Shown piece by piece: positions 18,086 to 26,988 of a DNA stretch of 64,000 nucleotides. The translations under genes were made by a program, and so were the position numbers. Source of the DNA: Flavobacterium sp. N502536 (lineage in GTDB: Bacteria > Bacteroidota > Bacteroidia > Flavobacteriales > Flavobacteriaceae); assembly GCF_025947345.1 (NCBI RefSeq), contig NZ_CP110011.1:3100001-3164000 (forward strand), in the 5' to 3' direction. The notes below the pieces were generated by a model that had not been told where the DNA came from, did no database searches, and was given only the letters and a program-made list of their open reading frames with translations. How positions within the stretch are numbered: the first letter of the stretch is position 1; each line of letters starts with the position of its first letter.

Positions 18086-20259
18086 AATAAGCTTTCTTTT
18101 ATATAAGATGGAATTTGCCAGTTAGTATAAGATTCATCACTTGCAAATAAAATGTCTAATGCAAAGGAAGTTTTTTTCAAAATACAGTTCTCTGCAATGT
18201 CATATGAATCATAGTCATTGATATCATCAATATTTTTCAGTCCCTTAAATTTATCAATATTGTTTTTAATAAAATCCAAATTTAATGATATGAATGCATC
18301 TTCATAGCTCCTTGCATGGTAAGTCCCTTCAATAGACTGAAATGCAATATAGACATTCCCATTTTTGTCCAATTCCCATTTACCCTCAATTTTACTACAA
18401 ATTGTCTCGTTGGTTTTTAGTAATTTTAAAGCATCAAAAGTAATTTCATTAAAAAAAAGTCTAATTGCGTTATTACCATAATCTGCAGCATCAGCAACTC
18501 TAGATTTTGTCCGGATCATTTTAGGTGTACCATCCGTATTCTCTCTGAAATTACCGAACCTGTCTTTTGACTGCTCTAGTTTATAAGTATCTATATCAGT
18601 TATAATAACTGTTTTAATATTTAAAAAATGAATTAATTTTTCAAATATTTGAGAATGTGCCCCCACTTCAATTACAGATATATTTTGAGATAGCAAAGGT
18701 AAATCTATATCACTTTTATTTTCTATATCTAGTTTTTTCATCATTGTTGCTAGCAATAATCTTTCTGTATCGCCTTCGATTAAGACTACTTTATCAGCAA
18801 AAAACAATTCTGTCCTGTTAATAGTCAAATATTGCTTTAAGAAATCATATTGTGTGGAATCTTCTGAATATTCTTTCCTTAGATCTTTTAGGTTCTTAGC
18901 AATAACCTTGTTTTCAGTTTCTTTGGAAAAATATTTAATATCATCAAAGTCACTGTCGGCGGTAATATGTGATGAATGTGTTGTAATTATTGTCTGTAAA
19001 TCAAATGAGTGATTAACTCCTGCTTCACCTTTGCTTGCTTCTTTCAAAATGTTTTTTATGTTTTTTATAAAAACATATTGCATTTGGGGATGCGTGTGGG
19101 CTTCTGGCTCCTCAATAAACAACAAATTGATATCGGATGGTTTTTCATTTTCTTTATTATTCTTTCTAAAATCAGTAAGTAGGACTTCTATCTCAAATAT
19201 AATTCCTATTAGATTCATATAGCCCAGACCATTATAATGTTCCGGTAATGAATGTTCATCGTTATGATCATACATTACTGTTGTATTCCCTTTTAGAAGC
19301 TCTTTATGTTGTAAGGTTGAAATAACTTTAATTATGGAATCACCCTTTTTAATCCCTCCAAACATTTCTACTTTTTGTATAATGCTTTTAAATAGTCTCC
19401 CATAAACCTCGTCAAGTTGTGCATCGGTTTCGGTTAGAGTGTCTTTAAACTTTTGAATTGCTTCAGATTTATTTTCAAGACCTTCTCTTTTTTCATAATA
19501 CTTTGAAGATAATAAGGAAAGTGTCTTATCGGTGTCTTTATTTGAAACATCTCTTCGCGCATTTATTATCTTCAGATTAATAATTTTATCTAGTTGAATG
19601 TTCTCAGTGGTCAAGTCAATAAAATTACTATCATCTTCAACATTAGCTTCAATATTGAAAAGAATGGTTTTTCTTGATGACTTAAAATATGTTTTCTGAT
19701 ACTTTTTGAAAAAGTCATAAAATAAAGAGCTTACTTTTTGTTTTTTCTGGTTTTCAAATAAAACTTTTTGTTCAGGAGTTGTTGAGTCCTTTTCTTTTTC
19801 ATTAAAATATTTATTAATCTTTGAAATTTGCTCTTTTTGAAACTCTTTGAATGCAGCTTTTAATTTAGGAAGATCATCAGGATTTAATGAATATTCAAAT
19901 CCTAATACAACAGTTTTGTTGTCAGGATCAAGATCCATAATTACTTTACTCAAATTTGAAAGATCATCAGTTTCATCATAGACAATAAATAGTTTTAATG
20001 AAATTCCTAAAAACGGAATTTCAATATTTTCATCAGATTCAATAATTTTTTTTAGCTGCTTTTGGAAATCAATATTAAAATCATCACATGTAAAATCTTT
20101 GGTATTCGATTTATCGCTAAGAAATTTATCTAATACCGATAAAAGAGAAGTTTTACCACAATTATTTTTTCCTATTACAAGTGATAAGTTTTTTTCAAGA
20201 TCTAACTCAAAATCCTGTAACAAACGATAATTTATAATTTTAATCTTCGTAATTTTCAT
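18070..20259 (-). CDS. OLD-family ATPase-TOPRIM nuclease (class 2, GajA-like)
   Basis: The 729-residue protein has an SMC/ABC-type ATPase followed by a TOPRIM domain. Walker A is IGKNNCGKTS (residues 29-38), the signature region is HYNGLGYMNL, Walker B is LFIEEPEAHTHPQ, and the His switch is TTHSSHI. The TOPRIM domain shows VVLIEGDTE with Glu495 and ITDIDTYK with Asp555 and Asp557, the residues expected for metal-dependent cleavage. It is longer than typical GajA (about 580 residues); the extra length lies in a charged helical insert (about residues 130-200) and a C-terminal segment. It is coupled to the helicase gene downstream and lies 40 bases after the second methyltransferase gene. Confidence 0.88.
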   Translation of the reverse strand: MKITKIKIINYRLLQDFELDLEKNLSLVIGKNNCGKTSLLSVLDKFLSDKSNTKDFTCDDFNIDFQKQLKKIIESDENIEIPFLGISLKLFIVYDETDDLSNLSKVIMDLDPDNKTVVLGFEYSLNPDDLPKLKAAFKEFQKEQISKINKYFNEKEKDSTTPEQKVLFENQKKQKVSSLFYDFFKKYQKTYFKSSRKTILFNIEANVEDDSNFIDLTTENIQLDKIINLKIINARRDVSNKDTDKTLSLLSSKYYEKREGLENKSEAIQKFKDTLTETDAQLDEVYGRLFKSIIQKVEMFGGIKKGDSIIKVISTLQHKELLKGNTTVMYDHNDEHSLPEHYNGLGYMNLIGIIFEIEVLLTDFRKNNKENEKPSDINLLFIEEPEAHTHPQMQYVFIKNIKNILKEASKGEAGVNHSFDLQTIITTHSSHITADSDFDDIKYFSKETENKVIAKNLKDLRKEYSEDSTQYDFLKQYLTINRTELFFADKVVLIEGDTERLLLATMMKKLDIENKSDIDLPLLSQNISVIEVGAHSQIFEKLIHFLNIKTVIITDIDTYKLEQSKDRFGNFRENTDGTPKMIRTKSRVADAADYGNNAIRLFFNEITFDALKLLKTNETICSKIEGKWELDKNGNVYIAFQSIEGTYHARSYEDAFISLNLDFIKNNIDKFKGLKNIDDINDYDSYDIAENCILKKTSFALDILFASDESYTNWQIPSYIKESLLWLRK

Positions 20260-20298
20260 ATTTTAAATGTTATCGTTAGATGTTTCAAAATTTTGGGG

Positions 20299-22143
20299 TT
20301 AGATTTTAATTCTATATTTTTTTACTAAAAAATCATCCACTTCCTCTTTAGTTGCTCCGTTTGATAAAAAATATTTGTCCTGTTCATTTAACTCGCAAAT
20401 ACCAAAATTCTTGACATAATTTTTACCATACGATAAATAGCCTGATGAATATGGCTTACTAGTATTTGCAATGTAATATTCAAACACCTTAGATTCTAAG
20501 ATACGTTTTAGAATTTTGAGTTCTTTTACCGAATCATTAAATATTGCATATCCACAATATAACATCATTTCCTTCTGATCGGTAAATACAAAATATGGTT
20601 TTTTTGCCATATATGGGAAAAGCAATTTATAACCTTTATCACTGAGTGCCTGTGTTCTTCCAAATGCATACCACTCTCCATAATTGCCATTCCCTTTATC
20701 CCTTTTATGGAGATCTACTTTATGATCTAACAGATAATCATATGCTTTCGGAAAATTATTCTTTAGATACTCTTCTTTCATTAGAGAAAGTGGAGAAATC
20801 CCGTTAGTATAAGGGTAAATTAATTTTTCTTTAACGGTTTCTATTTCATGCTCAAATTTCAAAATATTGGGCTTAATAATATCCCTACAAATGCTTTTTT
20901 CAATTTGATATTCTTTATTATTTCGAATCAAGAGATAATGTTTTTTGGTTTCTGAAACTGGCTTGAAAATGTAAATATCATTACTAAGAGTTGCAATCCC
21001 GTTTTTGATGGTATATAAATCACCTAGTGTTTTACCTGTTGATTCAATACGTCTGATATTTTCTACTATTATTTTATTATTAAGTAGCCATCCTTTATGA
21101 TAATTAAGATCGTTGAATGAAATATGGTTGAATGATGTAAGTCCATTTTTTGTTAGTGACTTTGCTGATTCTTTTTTATAAGCAATAGTATCACTTTCTT
21201 TTTTTGTGATGAAGCAGATACAGGTGTAAGCCGATATTTTATCAAATATTTTTTCATCACCAAAATCAATAATACTTATATCATATTTCTTTTCCTCAAA
21301 ATATTTTCTAAGCTGTCGTGCATTGACACTTTTAAAGAAAGAATTTACAGTAATATATCCTAAAATTCCATTTACATTGAGATATTTCAAACCAATTTCA
21401 AAGAAAGGAATGTATAAATCAGGATTTCCTGATTTTGTTACAGCCCAATCGGAGAGCATTTTTTTTGTCCCTTCATCAAGATTTTTAGCTCGTACATAGG
21501 GTGGATTTCCAATAATTATATCAAACCCTTCATTGTTTTTAATCCTGTTGCATGATGTGAACCAATCAAATGACAATGCATTTCCACAATACAAATTAAA
21601 TTCAAATTTTTCTTGATCCTCACCATTTGAAAGTGCTAAAAGCGTAAGTAATATTTCTGTTCTTCGAATACTAGTTTCACTAATATCTAGCCCAAAAATA
21701 TTATCCCTAAATATCTTATTGAAAGACTTTTTTGTTGAATAGTGTATTTTGTTAGCCAATGTAAAAAGGAATGCACCACACCCGCATGAAACATCACCAG
21801 ATAAAAGTTTATCTTGATTTTTATCTGTTTTACTCAACGCATTTTCAACAATGAAAGATTTTATAAAGTTTGGCGTGTAAACAGCTCCATTTATTATTTT
21901 TTCTACTGATGGAATCGCCAATTCGAATGCTTCAATCAGATCATCAAAAGAAAAACTTTGCAATTGCAATGATAATGGTTCTGAAAATACTTCTGAATTT
22001 TCAGTAAGCAACAAATCTCTAATTAAAATATTTTTCTCAATTTTAATTGCATTTGATTTAACGAATAATGAGACAAGTATTTTATTAAGAGTCGTCTCAT
22101 TTTCACTAAATTTCTTAATTATATTTATAAAATCTTTATTCAT
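20299..22143 (-). CDS. N6-adenine DNA methyltransferase (Eco57I/TaqI-like), no nuclease domain visible
   Basis: A 614-residue gamma-class methyltransferase. Motif I is DVSCGCGAFLF (residues 117-127) in place of the usual DPxCGSG, and motif IV is IIGNPPYVR with NPPY at 213-216. YTPNFIKSFIVE (residues 89-100) is the helix that normally precedes motif I. The C-terminal half (about 370-600) is a TaqI-like target-recognition region (YCGYAIFNDSV, KPYSSGYLSYGKNYVK). No PD-(D/E)XK motif is seen, unlike its longer neighbour at 22146. It starts 2 bases before that gene's stop. Two such methyltransferases in one operon may modify the two strands of an asymmetric site, or one may have another role. Confidence 0.88.
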   Translation of the reverse strand: MNKDFINIIKKFSENETTLNKILVSLFVKSNAIKIEKNILIRDLLLTENSEVFSEPLSLQLQSFSFDDLIEAFELAIPSVEKIINGAVYTPNFIKSFIVENALSKTDKNQDKLLSGDVSCGCGAFLFTLANKIHYSTKKSFNKIFRDNIFGLDISETSIRRTEILLTLLALSNGEDQEKFEFNLYCGNALSFDWFTSCNRIKNNEGFDIIIGNPPYVRAKNLDEGTKKMLSDWAVTKSGNPDLYIPFFEIGLKYLNVNGILGYITVNSFFKSVNARQLRKYFEEKKYDISIIDFGDEKIFDKISAYTCICFITKKESDTIAYKKESAKSLTKNGLTSFNHISFNDLNYHKGWLLNNKIIVENIRRIESTGKTLGDLYTIKNGIATLSNDIYIFKPVSETKKHYLLIRNNKEYQIEKSICRDIIKPNILKFEHEIETVKEKLIYPYTNGISPLSLMKEEYLKNNFPKAYDYLLDHKVDLHKRDKGNGNYGEWYAFGRTQALSDKGYKLLFPYMAKKPYFVFTDQKEMMLYCGYAIFNDSVKELKILKRILESKVFEYYIANTSKPYSSGYLSYGKNYVKNFGICELNEQDKYFLSNGATKEEVDDFLVKKYRIKI

Positions 22144-22145
22144 GA

Positions 22146-25100
22146 CTAAGAATGAAGAATTTGTATTCGGTTAATGTTTCTATTTCTCTCTCTAAAAAAA
22201 TCTTTTTCCTCTTGAGATAATTCATAAAGCTCATAACATAAATCATCTATGGTATTCCATTCTCTATTCAGAAGGGTTTCTATTCCTCTTTTTTGTGAAG
22301 GAGAAGAAGTGCTATGTTGAATTTGCATTGTTGAGATTCTCATGACTGAACGAGCAAGCTGGGCTTTTAAAGCTGCATTATTGGTAAAATTTCCAACGGG
22401 AAATGGCACAGGTTCAAGGAACTGCTTATTGAATTTGAAATAACCATTTGTTTGGGGATTCGCAATCGATCTGGCCAAAACAGAGAAAATGGTTGAATTA
22501 ATAATTGCCGCCATCGCCTGTAAATTTATTTCATTAATTTGAGGAAGCTCTATATAATTTACATTAGCATTGTCACAATAATGTCTTTCAGAATAAGTTA
22601 TAGCTCCAAAAGTATCCTGAGCTGTCATTGGTATATATATTTTTGGGAAATTCCTAGCAATATTATTTGCTCTTGTATAACAATGCCAGCGTTCACCAAG
22701 AAAAGTCTCTACTTTAAGCTGTATTTGCTCTTTATTTCTAAGTAAATAAGCTCCCGCTAGTGGAAATCGTTCATTAAAAAGTGTAAAAGGGATTTCTGTC
22801 GAAACTCCATTTTCAATTACATAAGGAAAAATACAATACGTTTCAGGAGTATCATCTCTAAAGGAATAGAAATGCTCATTTGGCAAAAGTGCACAACAAG
22901 CGTCCAACTCAATTTCAAATGAATCTTCCAAATGGGTTTTACCGGTAAGGATACCATTTGCTAATGATATTGGGCGAATATGATAAGCATCATTCCATAA
23001 TGATTGTATACCAACTCTCACAACAGCATAATCACCAAGACACCCTAGTTCTAAAAGTTTTGCACGTATAGCTATGAGATCATTATCTCCGAAATTCCAT
23101 GCGTTTCCTGATAATGAATTAGAGGGTAACAAAGTATATTCCTCTGCTGCTATATCTGGTGTTGCAACCTCTCTAAGTTCGAACTGTAAAGTTTCTGGTT
23201 TATCTTTAAATAATTTATAACTGAAATGGTCAGGAGCCAATCTGTCAAGTATTAATATTGTTACATATGTAATCCTATCTTTAAAAATAGCAGTTGTATC
23301 AAAATCAATTACCGAAGAAAGATAACTTAATCCAGAAATTATTTCTCTTATTTTTTTCCCATAATCAGTTTTAAAAAATCTTTTCTGAATAATAAAGCCA
23401 AGCCGTCCACTTGGATTTAGCAACTTGACTGACAACTCAATAAAAGGTATCGCAAGATCAATTTTTCCATTTTTTGCAGAAGGAAATTTTTCCTTAATGT
23501 ATTGATGCATGAATGGCAGGTCAGTATTATAATTCTTCACTTCAACATATGGCGGATTTCCAATAATATAATCAAATCCACCTTTTTGACGGAATATCTC
23601 ACTAAATCCATGTTCGCTGTCCCAATCAAAAATATTTGTCCTCAACAATTCTTCTTGATTATTTTCAATATCCGGGAATAAATCCAATATATCGGATTCA
23701 ACTAAAGAGTTTCCGCATCTAATATTATTACCAATTCCATGAAGAATTTTACTTCCAAAAAGACCAATCTCATTATAAGATTCAGGATGTTCAGATGAAT
23801 CTATTATTTTTAGAGATAATGACATTTTAGTAACCTCTACTGCTTCTGCATCTATATCCACCCCAAAAATACAATTGTCGAGAATAGCTTTTTTACCTGA
23901 CAAATTAACTATTGTCTCTGTTTCTGTGACATGAAAGTATTGTATAAATTCAGGATGACCAGTAGCTATAAACAATTCTTTGAAATTATCTTCAATATAA
24001 TCGTAAGCTTCAATAGCAAAAACTCCGCTACCACAAGCTATATCAAGAATTTTTTTGGAAAATATATTTTCAATTCCATCTCTCTGCAAATGTGATTTTA
24101 AAATTGTTCTTCGAATAATTTCCTGAACAATATATTGAGGTGTGCTGACAGCTCCTTTAGTTTTTGTATACTCACTTTTGATTTCGTCTTTTACAACCGA
24201 ATCTTCAATTAAAAGTTTTCTAGAAAGAAATATTTCATAAATATCACTAAGGAGTTTAGTTGGTATAACATCAAAACGATATGGTGAAGGATAATATAAA
24301 TGCTGAAGCAAAATATCAAAAACCGAATCTGATATATTAAGTTGGTGTATTTCATTAATTCTGTCAAACAACGGTCCATCATAGTGATCATAAAAATTAA
24401 AATAGGATGAATGTTTAAATTCCCTCCAGAATCCATTTCCTTTAAACATATTTAACAATCCATCTTCTTCAATCTTTCTTGCTTCGCAAACTCTTATAAA
24501 AAGAACTCTATTAATAATTACCTGTGTTATGTAGCTTAAATTAGTAGCATTGTTCTGAATATAGTCAGGATTATTTTCTAGAATATCTGCAGCTAACGCT
24601 AAGCGAAATTCTGATAGTTCTTTTGCAAATTTTAAGTCTGGTGTAATTTTCTCAATATATCTATTATCTTTTAATGTTGAAGAATAGATTTCAGCAAGAA
24701 CTCCTTTATATACATTTTCTTTTAAAAGATGTTTTTCTAAAGTTTCAAAGTTGCCCAAATAATTATCCAAACTAAAATATAAACAACCAAAATTGGCATT
24801 TTGTCCTCTCACTGGAGTATAAGTACAGTCATAAATTGCGAATTCTTCAAAATTTGAAATAAAAGCGCATGGAGCGAGAATTGACCAACCGTAAGATTTA
24901 ATTTGAAATGCTGAGTCAACATCATTTTTGATGTTTACACTAATATCTTTAGCATCTAGAAATGTTAATTTCTGCTTTGCTATTTTAAATGTATAATCAG
25001 GGCGTGTATTAGTTGATCCAATAGAGGTTAGTTGCTCTTTTTCTGCTTTTGATAAAACTTTCTCCTGCAAAATTTGAGAAGTATCTCTCACATCCCAACC

Positions 25101-25235
25101 AAATATTTCGAGAAATTGATTTAACCAAGTTCGAATTGTTTCCTCAGATGTCAAATCAAGTTTACCTTTTTCTTTAAATTCAGTATATTCTGAGATTAGA
25201 TTTGATAATCTTTGTTTTCTATTTTCTGAACTCAT
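22146..25235 (-). CDS. Type IIG restriction-modification enzyme (fused endonuclease and N6-adenine methyltransferase)
   Basis: The 1029-residue protein joins three parts. The N-terminal nuclease shows Pro79-Asp80 in NTRPDYTF and Asp94-Ala95-Lys96 in TFLDAKD, a PD-(D/E)XK core. A helical linker leads to a gamma-class methyltransferase with motif I LDIACGSGVF (Gly402 and Gly404) and motif IV NPPYVEV (560-563). The last about 330 residues form the target-recognition region (NPQTNGYFKFNKQFLEPVPF). This is the layout of Eco57I-type enzymes, which both cut and methylate. Its ATG overlaps the XRE regulator's stop by one base (TAATG). The recognition sequence cannot be read from the protein. Confidence 0.9.
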   Translation of the reverse strand: MSSENRKQRLSNLISEYTEFKEKGKLDLTSEETIRTWLNQFLEIFGWDVRDTSQILQEKVLSKAEKEQLTSIGSTNTRPDYTFKIAKQKLTFLDAKDISVNIKNDVDSAFQIKSYGWSILAPCAFISNFEEFAIYDCTYTPVRGQNANFGCLYFSLDNYLGNFETLEKHLLKENVYKGVLAEIYSSTLKDNRYIEKITPDLKFAKELSEFRLALAADILENNPDYIQNNATNLSYITQVIINRVLFIRVCEARKIEEDGLLNMFKGNGFWREFKHSSYFNFYDHYDGPLFDRINEIHQLNISDSVFDILLQHLYYPSPYRFDVIPTKLLSDIYEIFLSRKLLIEDSVVKDEIKSEYTKTKGAVSTPQYIVQEIIRRTILKSHLQRDGIENIFSKKILDIACGSGVFAIEAYDYIEDNFKELFIATGHPEFIQYFHVTETETIVNLSGKKAILDNCIFGVDIDAEAVEVTKMSLSLKIIDSSEHPESYNEIGLFGSKILHGIGNNIRCGNSLVESDILDLFPDIENNQEELLRTNIFDWDSEHGFSEIFRQKGGFDYIIGNPPYVEVKNYNTDLPFMHQYIKEKFPSAKNGKIDLAIPFIELSVKLLNPSGRLGFIIQKRFFKTDYGKKIREIISGLSYLSSVIDFDTTAIFKDRITYVTILILDRLAPDHFSYKLFKDKPETLQFELREVATPDIAAEEYTLLPSNSLSGNAWNFGDNDLIAIRAKLLELGCLGDYAVVRVGIQSLWNDAYHIRPISLANGILTGKTHLEDSFEIELDACCALLPNEHFYSFRDDTPETYCIFPYVIENGVSTEIPFTLFNERFPLAGAYLLRNKEQIQLKVETFLGERWHCYTRANNIARNFPKIYIPMTAQDTFGAITYSERHYCDNANVNYIELPQINEINLQAMAAIINSTIFSVLARSIANPQTNGYFKFNKQFLEPVPFPVGNFTNNAALKAQLARSVMRISTMQIQHSTSSPSQKRGIETLLNREWNTIDDLCYELYELSQEEKDFFRERNRNINRIQILHS

Positions 25236-25543
25236 TAATTTTTCTTTTTAATTTGATTATTAATTTGCTCTTCAGCTGCATGAAGAATATCTTTAGCATA
25301 TTTTTCACCTGCTAATTGACACGCAAGTTGCTTACTCATAAACATTATAACTAACTGTTTCTCATCAACATTAAAAGTTTTTGCAACTATCGGTAGCATC
25401 TGTCTATTCACTGGACGTTCACCACGCTCAAGCTTGCTTAAAGTACTTTGATCAATATCTAAAATGGCTGCTAATTTTCGTAATGGCATTTCTGATTTTT
25501 CTCTTAAATGCCTGATATATTCTCCAAAATTTTCTACTTGCAT
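25235..25543 (-). CDS. XRE-family regulator of the restriction operon (C-protein-like)
   Basis: A 102-residue protein with a Cro/C1 helix-turn-helix in residues about 5-62 (YIRHLREKSEMPLRKLAAIL, DIDQSTLSKLERGERPVN). The size and position match controller proteins of restriction-modification systems. It is the first gene of the operon, one base from the type IIG gene. A 7-2-7 palindrome centred 23 bases upstream of its start overlaps the -7 element of the only visible promoter, so autoregulation is likely. Such control delays nuclease expression until the DNA is methylated; that timing role is family knowledge, not shown here. Confidence 0.85.
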   Translation of the reverse strand: MQVENFGEYIRHLREKSEMPLRKLAAILDIDQSTLSKLERGERPVNRQMLPIVAKTFNVDEKQLVIMFMSKQLACQLAGEKYAKDILHAAEEQINNQIKKKN

Positions 25544-25558
25544 CTTGATTTTGTTTTC

Positions 25559-25579
25559 TTGACAATGTTGTCAAATATA
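25559..25579 (-). promoter_or_regulatory. Promoter -7 element overlapped by a palindromic operator
   Basis: TTGACAATGTTGTCAA (25559-25574) is a perfect 7-2-7 inverted repeat. On the minus strand the -7 box TATATTTG (complement of 25572-25579) overlaps its end. It lies 16 bases before the XRE start codon, so regulator binding would block this promoter. Confidence 0.75.
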
Positions 25580-25740
25580 AGAAAAAAGAAGCGGATTAAC
25601 TTGGTCTAAAAGGTACTGCAAGTACTTAATTATCCACATAATTATTAACTATTATAAACAAGTAATTCAATATAAAAACTAAACAAAAAAACCGCATCAC
25701 ATCTCTGCAACACGGCTTTTCCAATCAACCAAATCAAAAA

Positions 25741-25905
25741 CTATTTTTTTGCTTTCGCCTTCACAACTTTACCACCTTTAACATAGCGATAACCCTTTTT
25801 AAGCGTTCCGTCTTTTTTAACGCCCTCTCGAGTAATTACACTACTGCATAATTTTTTTGCCGATACTCTTTTTGTCTTCTTCAATTTTGTTTTCTTTGCT
25901 ACCAT
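25741..25905 (-). CDS. 54-residue lysine-rich basic protein
   Basis: The minus-strand frame from the ATG at 25905 gives 54 residues, starting MVAKKTKLKKTKRVSAKKLC and ending KGYRYVKGGKVVKAKAKK. The composition is strongly basic, with repeated Lys-Ala/Lys-Lys steps like short histone-H1-like or DNA-binding proteins, plus a conserved-looking ITREGVKKDGTLKKGYRYV segment. I recall similar small basic proteins in Bacteroidota, without a known function. It lies between the restriction operon promoter and the GNAT pseudogene, near the right end of the island. It is read away from the tRNA toward the restriction operon but is not contiguous with it. Confidence 0.6.
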   Translation of the reverse strand: MVAKKTKLKKTKRVSAKKLCSSVITREGVKKDGTLKKGYRYVKGGKVVKAKAKK

Positions 25906-26224
25906 GATTTATGATTTTAAATTAATTTGCTGTGAATGATAATTTTTTCTTTTTGGGTTCGCTGACTACTTTTTTGTAGAACATTGAATATTTTAAAGTG
26001 AGATCGTTTCCTCTGTTTTTCTCCAGAGTAGCGAACCGCTGTTTAGGATCTTGATGAGAGGAACAATGAATTACTTAAGTTGGATTGTGTGTCATTTTAT
26101 TACCTCAGTACATTGCGCTATTTTTTTGCTTGGGAAATGAAGCACCAAATGATTTTTGGGTATTTGGTACGAAGATAATTTAATGGTTGGTTGTGATTTT
26201 CAAGTTTGTAACCGAATCGAGATA
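25906..26224. other. Non-coding stretch at the right end of the island
   Basis: No frame, strong hairpin or repeat that I can support. It ends where homology to the GNAT gene begins at 26225, so a recombination junction lies at about 26224. Confidence 0.5.
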
Positions 26225-26576
26225 TGTCTCTAATTCGAGATTAATTATAGCTCCAGAATTCAGACATACCGGACTTGCCAAAAGGATTAAAATAAAAATT
26301 TTTGAGCTCAGCTGACAGAAATATCCCGATGCTCGTATATTCAGCCTAACTACTGATCTTGCTGTAATGAAAATGAACCACGAACTCGGTTTTGAACCCG
26401 TTACTTACTTCGAACTGACTTCAGACGAAACATTCTGGGAAAATTGTAAATCATGTGTAAACTGCCCCATATTGATGAATAAGGACAGGAAAAACTGTTT
26501 GTGTACGGCTATGCTTTATGACCTGAAACAAAATGGAACGAAGATAGATCTGGTAAAAGAGTTAGAGATTATGTAA
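26225..26576 (+). pseudogene. Truncated GNAT acetyltransferase copy with in-frame stop
   Basis: This matches codons about 111-227 of the GNAT gene at 10196 in the same orientation, about 93% identical by eye, including the Cys-rich tail. The 5' half is missing, and the CGA (Arg) codon of the intact gene is TGA here (26313-26315). A 69-codon open tail remains from 26367 but is unlikely to be expressed. Homology continues about 50 bases past the stop to 26629, just before the tRNA-Ser terminator. It marks an old recombination or duplication that placed the end of the GNAT gene next to tRNA-Ser. Confidence 0.92.
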
Positions 26577-26669
26577 TAGTATTACAGATATTGGCTGCGG
26601 TTTCAACGGTAGGGATATAATACATTACCGCAACGTATATCTTTTGTAAAGTATCAGGAAACCATTGTA

Positions 26670-26732
26670 GTATAAAACAACAAAACCCTCAACAATGTTG
26701 AGGGTTTTGTCTTTTGCGGAGAAAGAGGGATT
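26670..26732. repeat. Right 63-bp direct repeat of the island (att-like)
   Basis: Identical base for base to 13867-13929. It covers the tRNA-Ser terminator (stem 26682-26693 with 26697-26708) and the 3' end of the tRNA gene. The distance between matching points is 12,803 bases. The third occurrence at about 33377-33439 differs at three positions, so the two island copies are each other's closest relatives. Confidence 0.88.
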
Positions 26733-26801
26733 CGAACCCCCGGACCTGTTACAGTCAACAGTTTTCAAGACTGCCGCATTCGACCGCTCTGCCATTTCTC
26801 C
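26717..26801 (-). tRNA. tRNA-Ser(UGA), copy with one extra base before the T stem
   Basis: Read on the minus strand, the gene starts GGAGAAATGGCAGAGC and ends in TTTCTCC followed by discriminator G; CCA is not encoded. The anticodon loop CTTGAAA gives anticodon UGA (complement of 26765-26767). A long variable arm, typical of tRNA-Ser, is present. This copy is 85 nt, one base longer than the copy at 33425, because of an additional C at the junction of variable arm and T stem. Its upstream region matches the other copy only to about the -33 position, and the TTTG box of that copy reads TTTA here. It may be weaker or defective. Confidence 0.9.
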
Positions 26802-26885
26802 AGTATGTCGCGATCATTTGCTGATTGCGAGTGCAAATATAAGATGCTTTTTTGGTTATTAAAAATATATATTAACCTTTTATTT

Positions 26886-26918
26886 AATTTAGATATTAAT
26901 ATACCCAGTGTACCAAAT
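26886..26918 (+). repeat. Left terminal inverted repeat (33 bp)
   Basis: Pairs with 33268-33300 in inverted orientation. The innermost 22 bases, which include CCCAGTGTACCAAAT, match perfectly; mismatches occur only at the 5th and 11th positions from the outer end. Confidence 0.85.
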
Positions 26919-26988
26919 GAAAATCTTCTAATACACAACGGGATAATTGTTTAATTATATATACTATATAACTTCAAACAAAGATATC

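Noticed and set aside
16172..20259. Calling the helicase-OLD pair plainly Gabija
   Set aside because: The OLD protein is longer than typical GajA and the pair is coupled to two methyltransferases; class 2 OLD is the safer label.
13930..26669. Prophage or integrative element with its own integrase
   Set aside because: No recombinase, capsid, portal or conjugation gene was found in any frame of the island.
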